A stretch of DNA of 64,000 nucleotides, taken from positions 1 through 64,000 of the forward strand of contig NZ_JAJUBB010000022.1 of NCBI RefSeq assembly GCF_028683135.1, in the 5' to 3' direction. Origin of the DNA: Enterovibrio qingdaonensis. Its GTDB lineage: Bacteria; Pseudomonadota; Gammaproteobacteria; Enterobacterales; Vibrionaceae. Both the position numbers and the translations under genes were made by a program. Under the pieces are notes generated by a model, which worked only from the letters and a program-made list of their open reading frames with translations, did not search any database and was not told the origin of the DNA. This document shows, in pieces, positions 56,233 to 64,000 of this stretch. Numbering within the stretch: the first letter of the stretch is position 1; the number at the start of each line of letters is the position of its first letter.

Positions 56233-56643
56233 ATTTGATTTGACTGAGCAACTTAACATCCATCGGATACCAAATTTATCCGTCAATATGCCAAAGCGGA
56301 CATTCCAAAACGTATAATCGAGAGGCATGACGACTTGCCCTTGATCAGCCAGTGCACTGAACACATGGCTCTGACGTTTTTCATCATCAAAACTGACATG
56401 CAACGCGACATCACCAGAGCCTTGTGCGAGCGAGCCATCCAGTCCATCCGACGCGAAAAATGACACCTCTGGCGATACAAACTCTGCGTGCATTACGCGA
56501 TCTAATACGTGCTGCTGAAACTCAACCGGTGAGTCATTGAACGTCTGCAAAGTCAGCACTTCACCATCAAGAGCTTGCTTGTAGAAATCCAACGCCTCTC
56601 TGCACAATCCATGAAACGTAATATGCGGCTGAAGCTGACTCAT
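56227..56643 (-). CDS. PhnB-like VOC protein
   Basis: 138 residues, glyoxalase/bleomycin-resistance fold of the PhnB (DUF1338-unrelated, 3-demethylubiquinone methyltransferase-like label) group: PHITFHGLCREALDFYKQAL, DVALHVSFDDE, DYTFWNVRFGILTDKFGIRWML. The usual metal residues of true glyoxalases are only partly kept (His7 is present). Enzymatic role unknown. Single gene. Confidence 0.82.
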   Translation of the reverse strand: MSQLQPHITFHGLCREALDFYKQALDGEVLTLQTFNDSPVEFQQHVLDRVMHAEFVSPEVSFFASDGLDGSLAQGSGDVALHVSFDDEKRQSHVFSALADQGQVVMPLDYTFWNVRFGILTDKFGIRWMLSCSVKSNE

Positions 56644-56735
56644 AGAGGTAGCTCCCTGTTGCCCTCAAGATATGAGTAAGACTATCAGGCAGGGAAGTTT
56701 GGCTCGCCTAACTATTAAGACGAACGTAAGAAATG

Positions 56736-56769
56736 AAAAAGGAAGTGCTAAATACACTTCCTTTTTTTC
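56736..56769 (-). terminator. terminator of ydiJ
   Basis: GAAAAAGGAAGTG...CACTTCCTTTTTTT hairpin; on the minus strand it follows the ydiJ stop at 56795. Confidence 0.85.
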
Positions 56770-56794
56770 ATTGAATGAACCGCTTTAACCGGCG

Positions 56795-59700
56795 TTAGGC
56801 AAACTTCATTAATATCTGTACCGGATGGTAAAGCTTCTTGTGCTCAAAGCGTTTGACCTGACTACGACAAGAATACCCCGTCGCCATACAACGTTCGATG
56901 GGTAAGGATTCCAAGCGTGGTTTCCAACTCAGTCCGTAAATCCCTTTTGATGTTTCAAGCTTGTCAGACTCATGGCCATACGTACCCGCCATGCCGCAAC
57001 AGCCCACTGAAACTGCCTCTAACTTGGCACCAAAGTGCGTGAATATACGCCCCCATTCGGCTTCTGCATTTGGCATTTTGGTTTTTTCAGTACAATGGGC
57101 AAGCAAGTACCACGCATCCGAATCAACATTTTGCTCTCGAACCGGTTGATCATTGATCTCTTCGAGCAACCATTCATGGGCGGTATGCACAACAAACTCC
57201 CCTCGCTTATCACCCAGAATTTCATTGTATTCATCGCGATAGCAAAGGACTAATGCGGGATCTACACCTACCATAGGAATATTAAGTGCTGCCACTTGGT
57301 TCAGGAACTCTGATGTTGAAGAGGCGGTTTTTGCAAACTTCTTGAGGAAGCCTTTAATGTGCTGCGCTTTACCGTTCGGTTTAAATGGCAGCAGCATGGG
57401 CTTCTTACCGAGCTTTTCAATCAGCGTAACAAAATCCTTCACTACGTCCGCTTCATAAAAACTCGTAAATGGATCCTGAACGATCAGAACGTAGCGAGCA
57501 CGCTCTTCTTCACTTAGAGCTTGCAACCACACCAAATCAAATTTGGTTGCATGATGACCGTCCAAAGATTCCTTTAATGTCGGAACAGACAACACTGGCG
57601 CATCCACATAACCGATCGCCTTTTCAGTCGCCGCTCTTGCCCATTTAGGCTCAATAAAGGCGTTAACAATAACCGGAGCTTTGGCCATCCAAGGCAGCAT
57701 GGTTTCGATGTTTGCGACCAAGTAATCTTTGGCTGGACGTTGATAGCGGCTGTGATAAAGGTTAATGAATCGCGAACGGAAACTTGGTACATCAACTTTG
57801 ATAGGACATTGCGTTGCACACGCCTTACATGCCAGACAGCCGTTCATCGCCTCCATGACTTCATGAGAGAAGTCATACTCCTCTTTTTTGGCTGACCATG
57901 TATTTTTAAAACGCGCAAAAATCTGTCTGATCGTGGGGGTTTTCTCCATCAACTCTTTTTCAAGAACAATAGGATCAACACCCTGCTCCGCCAACAAGCG
58001 CAACCATTCGCGAACAATGCCAGCACGTCCTTTTGGAGAGTGTCTGCGATCATAGGAGATCTTCATAGAAGGACACATTGGCGAGCTGGTGTCATAGTTA
58101 AAACACAAGCCATTACCGTTGCATTCCATGGCTTGTTTAAAGCTGTCTCGGGTTGTTACTGGGATCTGTCGATCGAACTCACCGCGCTTTTTATCTTCCA
58201 CCTTCACCAATTCATCTGAACTGTTAAAAGGCGTACATATTTTTCCCGGGTTCATTCTGTTGTCTGGGTCAAACGCCGCTTTGACTTTTCGAAGTTCAGC
58301 AAACAGTTCATCACCAAAAAACTCTGGGCCATACTCAGAACGGAAACCCTTACCGTGCTCACCCCACATCAAGCCGCCGTATTTTGCTACCAAGGCAACG
58401 ACTTGATCAGAGATGGTCTTCATCAACTTTTCTTGTTCAGGGTCGCACATGTCCAGTGCAGGACGAACATGAAGCACGCCCGCGTCGACGTGGCCGAACA
58501 TGCCATAATTCAGTTTATGGCTATCCAACAGCTCTCTGAACTCAACAATAAAGTCTGCAAGATTTTCTGGTGGTACACACGTATCCTCTGCAAACGCGAT
58601 CGGTTTCGCTGCGCCTTTTGCCGCGCCCAAAAGCCCTACCGCTTTCTTACGCATGTTATAGATACGGTTAATGGAGGCAAGATCGGAACAAACCTGATAA
58701 CCGATTACGCCTTTATCACCCGCTTCCACAAGCACATCAAGACGCTCACAGAGAGACTTAACCTGCTCCGCGACTTCCGTGTCATCATTGCCTGCAAACT
58801 CAACCATGTTGATGCCCTGCATATCTTTGCCAAGCACATCTTGAAGAAGGTCGCTAACCGAGTTCCAAACGATGTCTTCTCGTGCAAGGTTGAGCACGCG
58901 AGAGTCAACGGTTTCTACCGACAATGCATTCGCTTCTACCATTACAGGTGCACTACGAAGTGCTGAGTCGAAGCTGTCGTATTTCACGTTCACTAAGGTA
59001 CGAGCCTTAGGAATTGGAGTGATGTTTAGTTTGGCTTCTGCAATAAACGCCAAAGATCCTTCTGCCCCGCAAAGCACACGCGCAATATCAAATGCATCGG
59101 ATTCAGGCTGATAGGCATTTTTTAAATCGTAGCCTGTAAGAAACCGGTTTAGCGGCGGGAATTTCGCATCAATTTCACTGCGCTTGGACTTACAAATTTC
59201 AGAAACAGCCTTTAGTGCCGTTTGCGCATAATTTGTAGGCGAAATTGCAGCAAGATCGGAGAAGTTAGCGGGTTCAGTATCGAGTACAGACCCGTCCACC
59301 AGCACCGCTTTGAGTGCCAATACGTGGTCAGAGGTTTTTCCGTAACGAAGCGAACCTTGACCCGATGCATCGGTATTTACCATACCACCAACGGTCGCAC
59401 GGTTACTTGTTGACAGGTCAGGGGAGAAGAAAAATCCGTGCGGCCTCAACGCATCATTCAGTGCGTCTTTAACCACACCAGACTGCACACGCACCCACCC
59501 CTCTTCTGGATTAATTTCCAAAATGTTTCGCATATGTCGAGACATATCAACGACGATATGCTGGGTCAGTGATTGACCGTTTGTACCGGTACCTCCGCCA
59601 CGCGCTGAGAATCGAATAGCCTGAAACTTGTCTTCTTGGCAGACGGTACCGAGAAGCGTTAAGTCTTCAACGGAAGTCGGAAAAGTCACAGCCTGAGGCA

Positions 59701-59851
59701 GCATTTGGTAGACAGAGTTGTCCGTAGCGACTGCTAATCGGCTGGCATAAAACGTTTCTACCTCACCTTTAAAACCGCTGCTTTTCAGCGTATCTAAAAA
59801 TTGGCTAACGATGGGGTCAACGACAGATTGGTGGTTTAGTGCTGGTAACAT
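56795..59851 (-). CDS. ydiJ: FAD/Fe-S D-2-hydroxyglutarate dehydrogenase YdiJ
   Basis: 1018 residues, the same length as Escherichia coli YdiJ. FAD-binding PCMH domain about 40-280 (SARGGGTGTNGQSL; LSTSNRATVGGMVNTDASGQGS, in part), FAD-linked oxidase C-terminal domain to about 560, then iron-sulfur modules (MECNGNGLCFNY, SPMCPS, CLACKACATQCPIKVD) and a Cys-rich CCG-like tail (VGCCGMAGTYGHE; SCRSQVKRF). Oxidises D-2-hydroxyglutarate, a by-product of SerA, to 2-oxoglutarate and passes electrons on. Stand-alone gene. Confidence 0.94.
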   Translation of the reverse strand: MLPALNHQSVVDPIVSQFLDTLKSSGFKGEVETFYASRLAVATDNSVYQMLPQAVTFPTSVEDLTLLGTVCQEDKFQAIRFSARGGGTGTNGQSLTQHIVVDMSRHMRNILEINPEEGWVRVQSGVVKDALNDALRPHGFFFSPDLSTSNRATVGGMVNTDASGQGSLRYGKTSDHVLALKAVLVDGSVLDTEPANFSDLAAISPTNYAQTALKAVSEICKSKRSEIDAKFPPLNRFLTGYDLKNAYQPESDAFDIARVLCGAEGSLAFIAEAKLNITPIPKARTLVNVKYDSFDSALRSAPVMVEANALSVETVDSRVLNLAREDIVWNSVSDLLQDVLGKDMQGINMVEFAGNDDTEVAEQVKSLCERLDVLVEAGDKGVIGYQVCSDLASINRIYNMRKKAVGLLGAAKGAAKPIAFAEDTCVPPENLADFIVEFRELLDSHKLNYGMFGHVDAGVLHVRPALDMCDPEQEKLMKTISDQVVALVAKYGGLMWGEHGKGFRSEYGPEFFGDELFAELRKVKAAFDPDNRMNPGKICTPFNSSDELVKVEDKKRGEFDRQIPVTTRDSFKQAMECNGNGLCFNYDTSSPMCPSMKISYDRRHSPKGRAGIVREWLRLLAEQGVDPIVLEKELMEKTPTIRQIFARFKNTWSAKKEEYDFSHEVMEAMNGCLACKACATQCPIKVDVPSFRSRFINLYHSRYQRPAKDYLVANIETMLPWMAKAPVIVNAFIEPKWARAATEKAIGYVDAPVLSVPTLKESLDGHHATKFDLVWLQALSEEERARYVLIVQDPFTSFYEADVVKDFVTLIEKLGKKPMLLPFKPNGKAQHIKGFLKKFAKTASSTSEFLNQVAALNIPMVGVDPALVLCYRDEYNEILGDKRGEFVVHTAHEWLLEEINDQPVREQNVDSDAWYLLAHCTEKTKMPNAEAEWGRIFTHFGAKLEAVSVGCCGMAGTYGHESDKLETSKGIYGLSWKPRLESLPIERCMATGYSCRSQVKRFEHKKLYHPVQILMKFA

Positions 59852-60135
59852 CTTGCTCCCTGATGCCTCAATGTCGCCGTTTATCCTTACGGCTTATGGC
59901 GAAATACAGATTTGTTTTTATTCATTAATCCCAAACAGCATAGAGGTGCGCAGTTTCAGAGGCCATCCGTGCGCCTACTTCATCAAGCTTGGGGCTAATT
60001 ACTTTACCTCAGGTGTGACAGGCATCAAAGCGCAATCGATTACTTAACCACCGAAAAGCATTGGATTAATGGGAAAATAAGACGCCTCTAACGCTTGCCT
60101 GTCTATTCTCAGGTAAGGTTCAGGCGTTATTACTT

Positions 60136-61587
60136 TCACGATTGCTTTACGGCGCGATAGAAAATTCTTGGCAAAATCACCAACAGCCAGACAGAAATCG
60201 TCCAAAGCGCAATACAATTCCACAGCACAATGATTTCGTTTATGGCGGTGTTCGCCGTGAGGTGCCTATCAAGCATCATAAGAAAGAAAATGCCCGCGGT
60301 CGCAACGGCAAAGAAGGCAATCTTGTACTTCCTGCGACCCGGCGATACAAAAACGGGGGAGATCTTCAACCAAATCAGTGCACAGAAAGTGCCCAATGTC
60401 AGGGCTGATAGATAGATAAGCTGAGGTTTGTGTATCACACTGCCAATGACTGCCACCACAACAAATGCCGCTCCCCAAAAGCGCGTAGAGGTCAGGATTC
60501 TTGAGCGATCAGCAAACCGCCGGTCTTTGACTTTCCAAAGGCAAACAGCAGCGCCGAGACCCAACAAAACGCTAATGATCATATCGGTCGGATAGTGCTC
60601 TCCAAGCAGCATTGCTTTTGCCGTGGAAGCCGCCATCAGAACGACACCAAGCGAAGTAACCCATAGACGCTTCTTGGGGTATTTTTCCTCATCCCAGAAT
60701 ATCCAAGCACAGGCAAAAACGTAGGTTGTCAGAGCCAGCATAGTGCTGGGAAGCGTAAAACCTAGGGTGTCATGATAAGTAAACATAGGCTCTACGTAGA
60801 GAGGCCGAGGGACATGTATAAGGGTGGAAAGAATCAAGGTGATGGATGTGAGCGTCAACATCCCTGCGCCAAAAATTAACAACGCACGGTGCCCCAGCAG
60901 AGTGCGAACGAGTGGTAACATCAGCAAGAAGAAAACAGGCGTAACCACGCTTCCTACCAAAACTACCGTGTTTCCAAGCGTTGAAGAAAGCCCGCCATTG
61001 AATGTTTTTGCCCGCAAAGATTCAAGCCACGAAAGTTGGTATCCATAAAACGGAGTGAGTTCACTGCGGGCATTGCTGGTTAGGCGAAACCGACTGGGTT
61101 CAACTAACTTCGTCCATTTATCAAACATCCACTTATGTTCGGGGAAACGATACTTGTCACGCATCGCCTGTGTATCAGGCATCAATAACACACGTTTAAC
61201 TTCTTTCCCAAAATGAGGGGCATACCAAGAATAAATAAGGCGTTGTCCATTCGCGTCATCAAAATATCGAGGAAGGCCCAATACTTTGCAGGCATAAACC
61301 GCAGAATTGTACGTTTGCGCAATTTTCTTACCCACATCAACATTCAAACCTGTTTCTTCCATGGTCTCGCGTTTTGCGGCTTCTTGCGGTGTTTCCTTAC
61401 CAATGATTGACCCACCCGGAATGGAGAATTTGCCACTGAGTGCTTCTTCAATCATCACAATATTTCTGTCATGGTCCACGATGAGGCAATCTGCGGCTTC
61501 TACGGGAAGTGTACTGTTTATAGCATTTGACGAGGCTTGCGCAAAAAATGGCACCAAGCAAGCCAGCACGGTGATAAGTAATCTCAC
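60136..61587 (-). CDS. exported NUDIX domain fused to membrane PAP2-like domain
   Basis: 483 residues: signal peptide (1-19, FFAQASS), NUDIX domain (about 25-165) with the box GGSIIGKETPQEAAKRETME followed by ETGL, fully matching GX5EX7REUXEEXGU apart from a Thr, then six membrane spans (about 205-475) with a PAP2 layout. The PAP2 motifs are damaged: VPRP lacks the preceding Lys, PSTM stands where PSGH should be, and GEHYPTD keeps the final His/Asp but not the Arg. If exported, the NUDIX domain is periplasmic, facing pyrophosphates such as undecaprenyl-PP or lipid-linked nucleotides. Fusion itself is known in Vibrionaceae; the decayed PAP2 site is notable. Confidence 0.85.
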   Translation of the reverse strand: MRLLITVLACLVPFFAQASSNAINSTLPVEAADCLIVDHDRNIVMIEEALSGKFSIPGGSIIGKETPQEAAKRETMEETGLNVDVGKKIAQTYNSAVYACKVLGLPRYFDDANGQRLIYSWYAPHFGKEVKRVLLMPDTQAMRDKYRFPEHKWMFDKWTKLVEPSRFRLTSNARSELTPFYGYQLSWLESLRAKTFNGGLSSTLGNTVVLVGSVVTPVFFLLMLPLVRTLLGHRALLIFGAGMLTLTSITLILSTLIHVPRPLYVEPMFTYHDTLGFTLPSTMLALTTYVFACAWIFWDEEKYPKKRLWVTSLGVVLMAASTAKAMLLGEHYPTDMIISVLLGLGAAVCLWKVKDRRFADRSRILTSTRFWGAAFVVVAVIGSVIHKPQLIYLSALTLGTFCALIWLKISPVFVSPGRRKYKIAFFAVATAGIFFLMMLDRHLTANTAINEIIVLWNCIALWTISVWLLVILPRIFYRAVKQS

Positions 61588-61689
61588 TATTCCTTGTTCC
61601 TATCCAACTCTTTTGCAGTCGACGTTGAAGCAGCACATGAGGTGCTGTCATAATTCTGTTTAGTTATGTTTTACTGATTGACGATATTC

Positions 61690-63312
61690 ATGGCAGACAC
61701 TGCGGTCACTAATCCCCTTCCTCCGCTTTATTATCTGGACAACTTTTTATCGATCATCGATACCGTCTCGTCACGCTATCCCGATTTATTGTCGAGCAGC
61801 GAAACGGATTGGATCGTCCGCTTCAAATCTCTTCCACTGCCCGCTCAGGCATTGCTGGTTCGCATGCTTTCGCGTAAAGGCAATTGGTTCCGAGAAGACA
61901 AATTCGCGTATTCAGAAATTCCCAATATTTCCGACGCATTAGACGCACTTGCTTCATCCTCTCTCGTCACAACCACAACGAGGCCAAACCTCAACGTATT
62001 GGTTGATCTGCACACCAAACCGGAACTGATTACCTTATTTGAAACTTTGACACTCAAAGCGTCGGCTAAAAAAACTGAGATAGTCGATGTAATAGTGAGA
62101 CAAGCAGACTCATCCCCGACGCTTGGTTATCGGTGTATTGAAGTTTCACATGACGTAATGCCTGTATTCCTGCTTCTCTATTTTGGCAATGCACACCAAA
62201 ACCTCAGTGAATTTGTAGTCAGTGACCTCGGTATTTATCAATACGAATCCGTGCCCCTGAATATAAGAGACAGGTTGTTCAATGAAAGACATCAAATTGA
62301 AGCCTGGTTAGCGCTCTCTTCCCTTTACGATGAATACTGGCAAACAGTGGAAAACAAGCAGCGTGACGATGTCCTGAATCTTTTAGAGAAACTGCCCGCG
62401 CAAACTGATTGGCCCCCGCTGGCACACCGAAGAAATCGGCTCGTAAATCTGATCGCGCGTGATTTAGAAAGATTGGAGCAACATGAACAAGCCAAAGCAC
62501 TTTATCTTCAAAGCCACCTTCCCCCTGCAAGAGAAAGGTTGGCGCGCATTGCCTTGATGCAAGGGGATATAGCGGGTGCTGCAGACGTTGTCGAACAAAT
62601 GCGCCAACACCCTGACAACGAGAACGAAAGCGAAGTGGCAGAAAGACTCGCGAGACAATTGGCCAAAAAAGGCGCGATGCAATGCCAGCCCAAAACAAAA
62701 AATGCATTTAGCGAAAACACCGTTACTCTGGAGATTGAGAACAGCGTTGAACAAGCCTGCGCCGACCATTTTCGACAACAAGGTTGGCAAGTCTGGTTCA
62801 GTGAGAACCTTATTCTTAATGGACTCTTTGGACTGGCATTTTGGGACATCATTTTCATTCCCACACCAGGGGCGTTTATGAACCCTTTCCAGCGGGGGCC
62901 TAAAGACATGTATTTGCCTGAATTTACACAAGTGCGAAAAACAGAAATTCAGGCTCGCCTCCACACCCTAACGTCGAGTACTGCGCAAATCCTCGATACT
63001 TATGATGCTAAAAAAGGACTCGCGAATGACTGGGTCTATTGGGATCTTGTTGATAGAGAAATCATTACCGCAGCGTTGAATTCGCTGTCATCCGAACAAC
63101 TCATTGCGTGTTTTGAACGCATATTGTTTGATCGAAAAAACAACCGGTCCGGTCACCCTGACCTTTTTATGGTCAAAAACGGTCATTGCCAGTTTGTGGA
63201 AGTCAAAGGCCCCGGTGACAAACTACAGCACCATCAAATTCGATGGCTGAATTTCATGAATCAACACGGAATAGCGGCAAACGTGCTGTACGTGAAACGC
63301 CCCGATCATTGA
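61690..63312 (+). CDS. FAN1-like VRR-NUC nuclease
   Basis: 540 residues from the ATG at 61690 (a TTG 12 bases up is also in frame). N-terminal winged-helix/SAP-like region (LPLPAQALLVRMLSRKGNWFR), central TPR-like helices (about 220-325, AKALYLQSHLPPARERLARIAL in part), and a C-terminal VRR-NUC domain with GHPDLFMVKNG, FVEVKGPGDKL and HHQIRWLNFM, giving the PD-ExK residues intact. FAN1 enzymes trim 5' flaps and unhook interstrand crosslinks. Bacterial FAN1 homologues occur in Pseudomonas and Vibrio. Divergent from the NUDIX-PAP2 gene. Confidence 0.9.
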   Translation: MADTAVTNPLPPLYYLDNFLSIIDTVSSRYPDLLSSSETDWIVRFKSLPLPAQALLVRMLSRKGNWFREDKFAYSEIPNISDALDALASSSLVTTTTRPNLNVLVDLHTKPELITLFETLTLKASAKKTEIVDVIVRQADSSPTLGYRCIEVSHDVMPVFLLLYFGNAHQNLSEFVVSDLGIYQYESVPLNIRDRLFNERHQIEAWLALSSLYDEYWQTVENKQRDDVLNLLEKLPAQTDWPPLAHRRNRLVNLIARDLERLEQHEQAKALYLQSHLPPARERLARIALMQGDIAGAADVVEQMRQHPDNENESEVAERLARQLAKKGAMQCQPKTKNAFSENTVTLEIENSVEQACADHFRQQGWQVWFSENLILNGLFGLAFWDIIFIPTPGAFMNPFQRGPKDMYLPEFTQVRKTEIQARLHTLTSSTAQILDTYDAKKGLANDWVYWDLVDREIITAALNSLSSEQLIACFERILFDRKNNRSGHPDLFMVKNGHCQFVEVKGPGDKLQHHQIRWLNFMNQHGIAANVLYVKRPDH

Positions 63313-63472
63313 TGCCAACCTGATGACTCCAAAGCATCAGAAGCCCAGCGAGTCACCCCTCATTCTCAGCGTAACACTCTGAGTCCGTGCAAATTATTAA
63401 TTATGAGACATAATTAAATTCAAATACGGTAGTTTCTCTCCTCGCCCTAAAGCATGGTCCACGGAGTAACAG

Positions 63473-63883
63473 ATGAGTGACGCATTAACGCAGATCGTTT
63501 ACATCAGCAGCGCAGAGCACCCTTTCACCGACGACGAACTTGAAAAGATGCTCGCCGCGATCAGAATGAAAAACGAAAAGGCAAACGTCACCGGTATGTT
63601 GTTATACAAAGATGGTGATTTCATTCAAGTTATCGAAGGCGAAAAGGACGTACTAGAACCGCTATTCAAGACGATTTGCGAAGATCACCGCCACTACGGC
63701 ATTGTAGAATTAATGCGTAAATCCATCGTTGATCGGCAATTTAAAGACTGGAGCATGGGCTTTCATCATCTAAAAGAAGACGACCCACGTTTGGAAGGAT
63801 TTATTCGCTTTTTTGATGACAACCCCGAACATGAAATTGACCCAGGGGAAGCGTTGAACTTGTTGCTGATATTTAGAGAGTAG
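63473..63883 (+). CDS. short BLUF blue-light receptor
   Basis: 136 residues, almost only a BLUF domain. The flavin-site residues are all visible: Tyr in IVYISSA (residue 10), Asn in ANVTGMLLY, Gln in DGDFIQVIEG, and Trp-Ser-Met in DWSMGFHH. Blue light rearranges the FAD hydrogen bonds through the Tyr-Gln pair. The C-terminal tail (about 100-136) has no enzymatic domain, so it must signal through a protein partner, as PixD-type receptors do. GGAGTAACAG precedes the ATG. Single gene; no partner gene is adjacent. Confidence 0.95.
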   Translation: MSDALTQIVYISSAEHPFTDDELEKMLAAIRMKNEKANVTGMLLYKDGDFIQVIEGEKDVLEPLFKTICEDHRHYGIVELMRKSIVDRQFKDWSMGFHHLKEDDPRLEGFIRFFDDNPEHEIDPGEALNLLLIFRE

Positions 63884-63945
63884 CGAAATTGTGCGTTCAT
63901 CGACGTAACCAGCCGTGCGTAAACCGGCTGGCTAAGTCGCCGATG

Positions 63946-64000
63946 CTAACTTCTAATGGCCGTGCCTACGTCTAGTTGTTCAAACCAATCAAGAAACTTA
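63946..64000 (-). CDS. possible 3' end of a minus-strand gene
   Basis: The last 17 codons before a TAG (63946-63948) read KFLDWFEQLDVGTAIRS on the minus strand, with codon use like the neighbours. A hairpin CCAGCCG...CGGCTGG (63909-63931) follows the stop and would separate it from the convergent BLUF gene. Too short to identify. Confidence 0.35.
   Translation of the reverse strand, partial: KFLDWFEQLDVGTAIRS

Noticed and set aside
58355-58966. 203-codon plus-strand frame opposite ydiJ
   Set aside because: Fully inside and antisense to a well-supported 1018-residue gene; composition has no recognisable protein family and no ribosome site.
62279-62964. Overlapping minus-strand frames of 130-166 codons
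   Set aside because: Antisense shadows of the FAN1-like nuclease gene; Cys/Phe-rich translations typical of reversed coding sequence.
1-64000. CRISPR array, tRNA, rRNA, integrase or insertion sequence
   Set aside because: No regularly spaced direct repeats, no T-loop GTTCGA-type tRNA ends with cloverleaf context, and no transposase or integrase motifs were seen on reading both strands.

Overview
The window is ordinary gamma-proteobacterial chromosome, almost certainly Vibrionaceae. The evidence is the close match of asnS, htpX, mlc, queE/queD, ydiJ and the bio, pst and met loci to that group, plus family-typical extras (a DUF2860 outer-membrane protein, a UPF0397/DUF3744 ECF transporter, a signal-peptide NUDIX-PAP2 fusion and several GGDEF proteins). 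Moderate GC and the gene mix would suit a Grimontia/Enterovibrio/Photobacterium-type genome, but genus is inference. No tRNA, rRNA, CRISPR array, transposase or prophage gene was seen. The only clearly accessory-looking piece is the AT-rich left edge, with a DUF4238 gene that runs off the window.

Layout: 1-1.1 kb, truncated DUF4238 gene and a 34-bp nested palindrome. 1.2-6.1 kb, yiiM, the divergent punR/punC purine-nucleoside pair, and a divergent LysR/DJ-1 pair. 6.2-12.9 kb, a minus-strand run of DUF1501, DUF1800, penicillin acylase, a VOC protein and htpX. 13.2 kb, a 58-codon small gene. 13.4-18.6 kb, the biotin locus bioBFCD divergent from bioA with a BirA operator between. 18.6-20.6 kb, LON-domain protein, ECF sigma factor and ChrR-type zinc anti-sigma. 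20.9-25.5 kb, sstT and a three-gene ECF vitamin-type transporter. 25.6-28.1 kb, mlc with a CRP site, then queE and queD. 28.4-31.8 kb, asnS, a small His-rich protein and aspC. 31.9-34.8 kb, folE divergent from moeA-moeB. 35-40.2 kb, a GGDEF-EAL protein and pstSCAB with a Pho box. 40.6-42.7 kb, a META lipoprotein and a CHASE-GGDEF protein. 42.8-46.1 kb, metE/metR with MetJ and MetR sites. 46.1-50.8 kb, DUF4250, a membrane protein, a diguanylate cyclase, and a divergent MFS/LysR pair. 50.9-56.6 kb, unknown protein, DUF2860, YgiQ, a mini membrane protein, aqpZ and a PhnB-like protein. 56.8-63.9 kb, ydiJ, NUDIX-PAP2, a FAN1-like nuclease and a BLUF photoreceptor. The final 55 bases look like the 3' end of another minus-strand gene.

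The most interesting signal is regulatory. The LON-sigma-ChrR operon is preceded by TGATCC-N16-CGTAAT, the promoter form used by RpoE/ChrR (singlet-oxygen) sigma factors. A near-identical element, sharing a 15-mer with one difference that extends past the -10, lies in front of folE 14 kb away. A weaker copy overlaps the stop codon of the LON gene just ahead of the sigma gene. With a stand-alone BLUF blue-light sensor in the same window, this suggests a photo-oxidative stress circuit that includes an unstudied LON-domain protein and folate/pterin synthesis.
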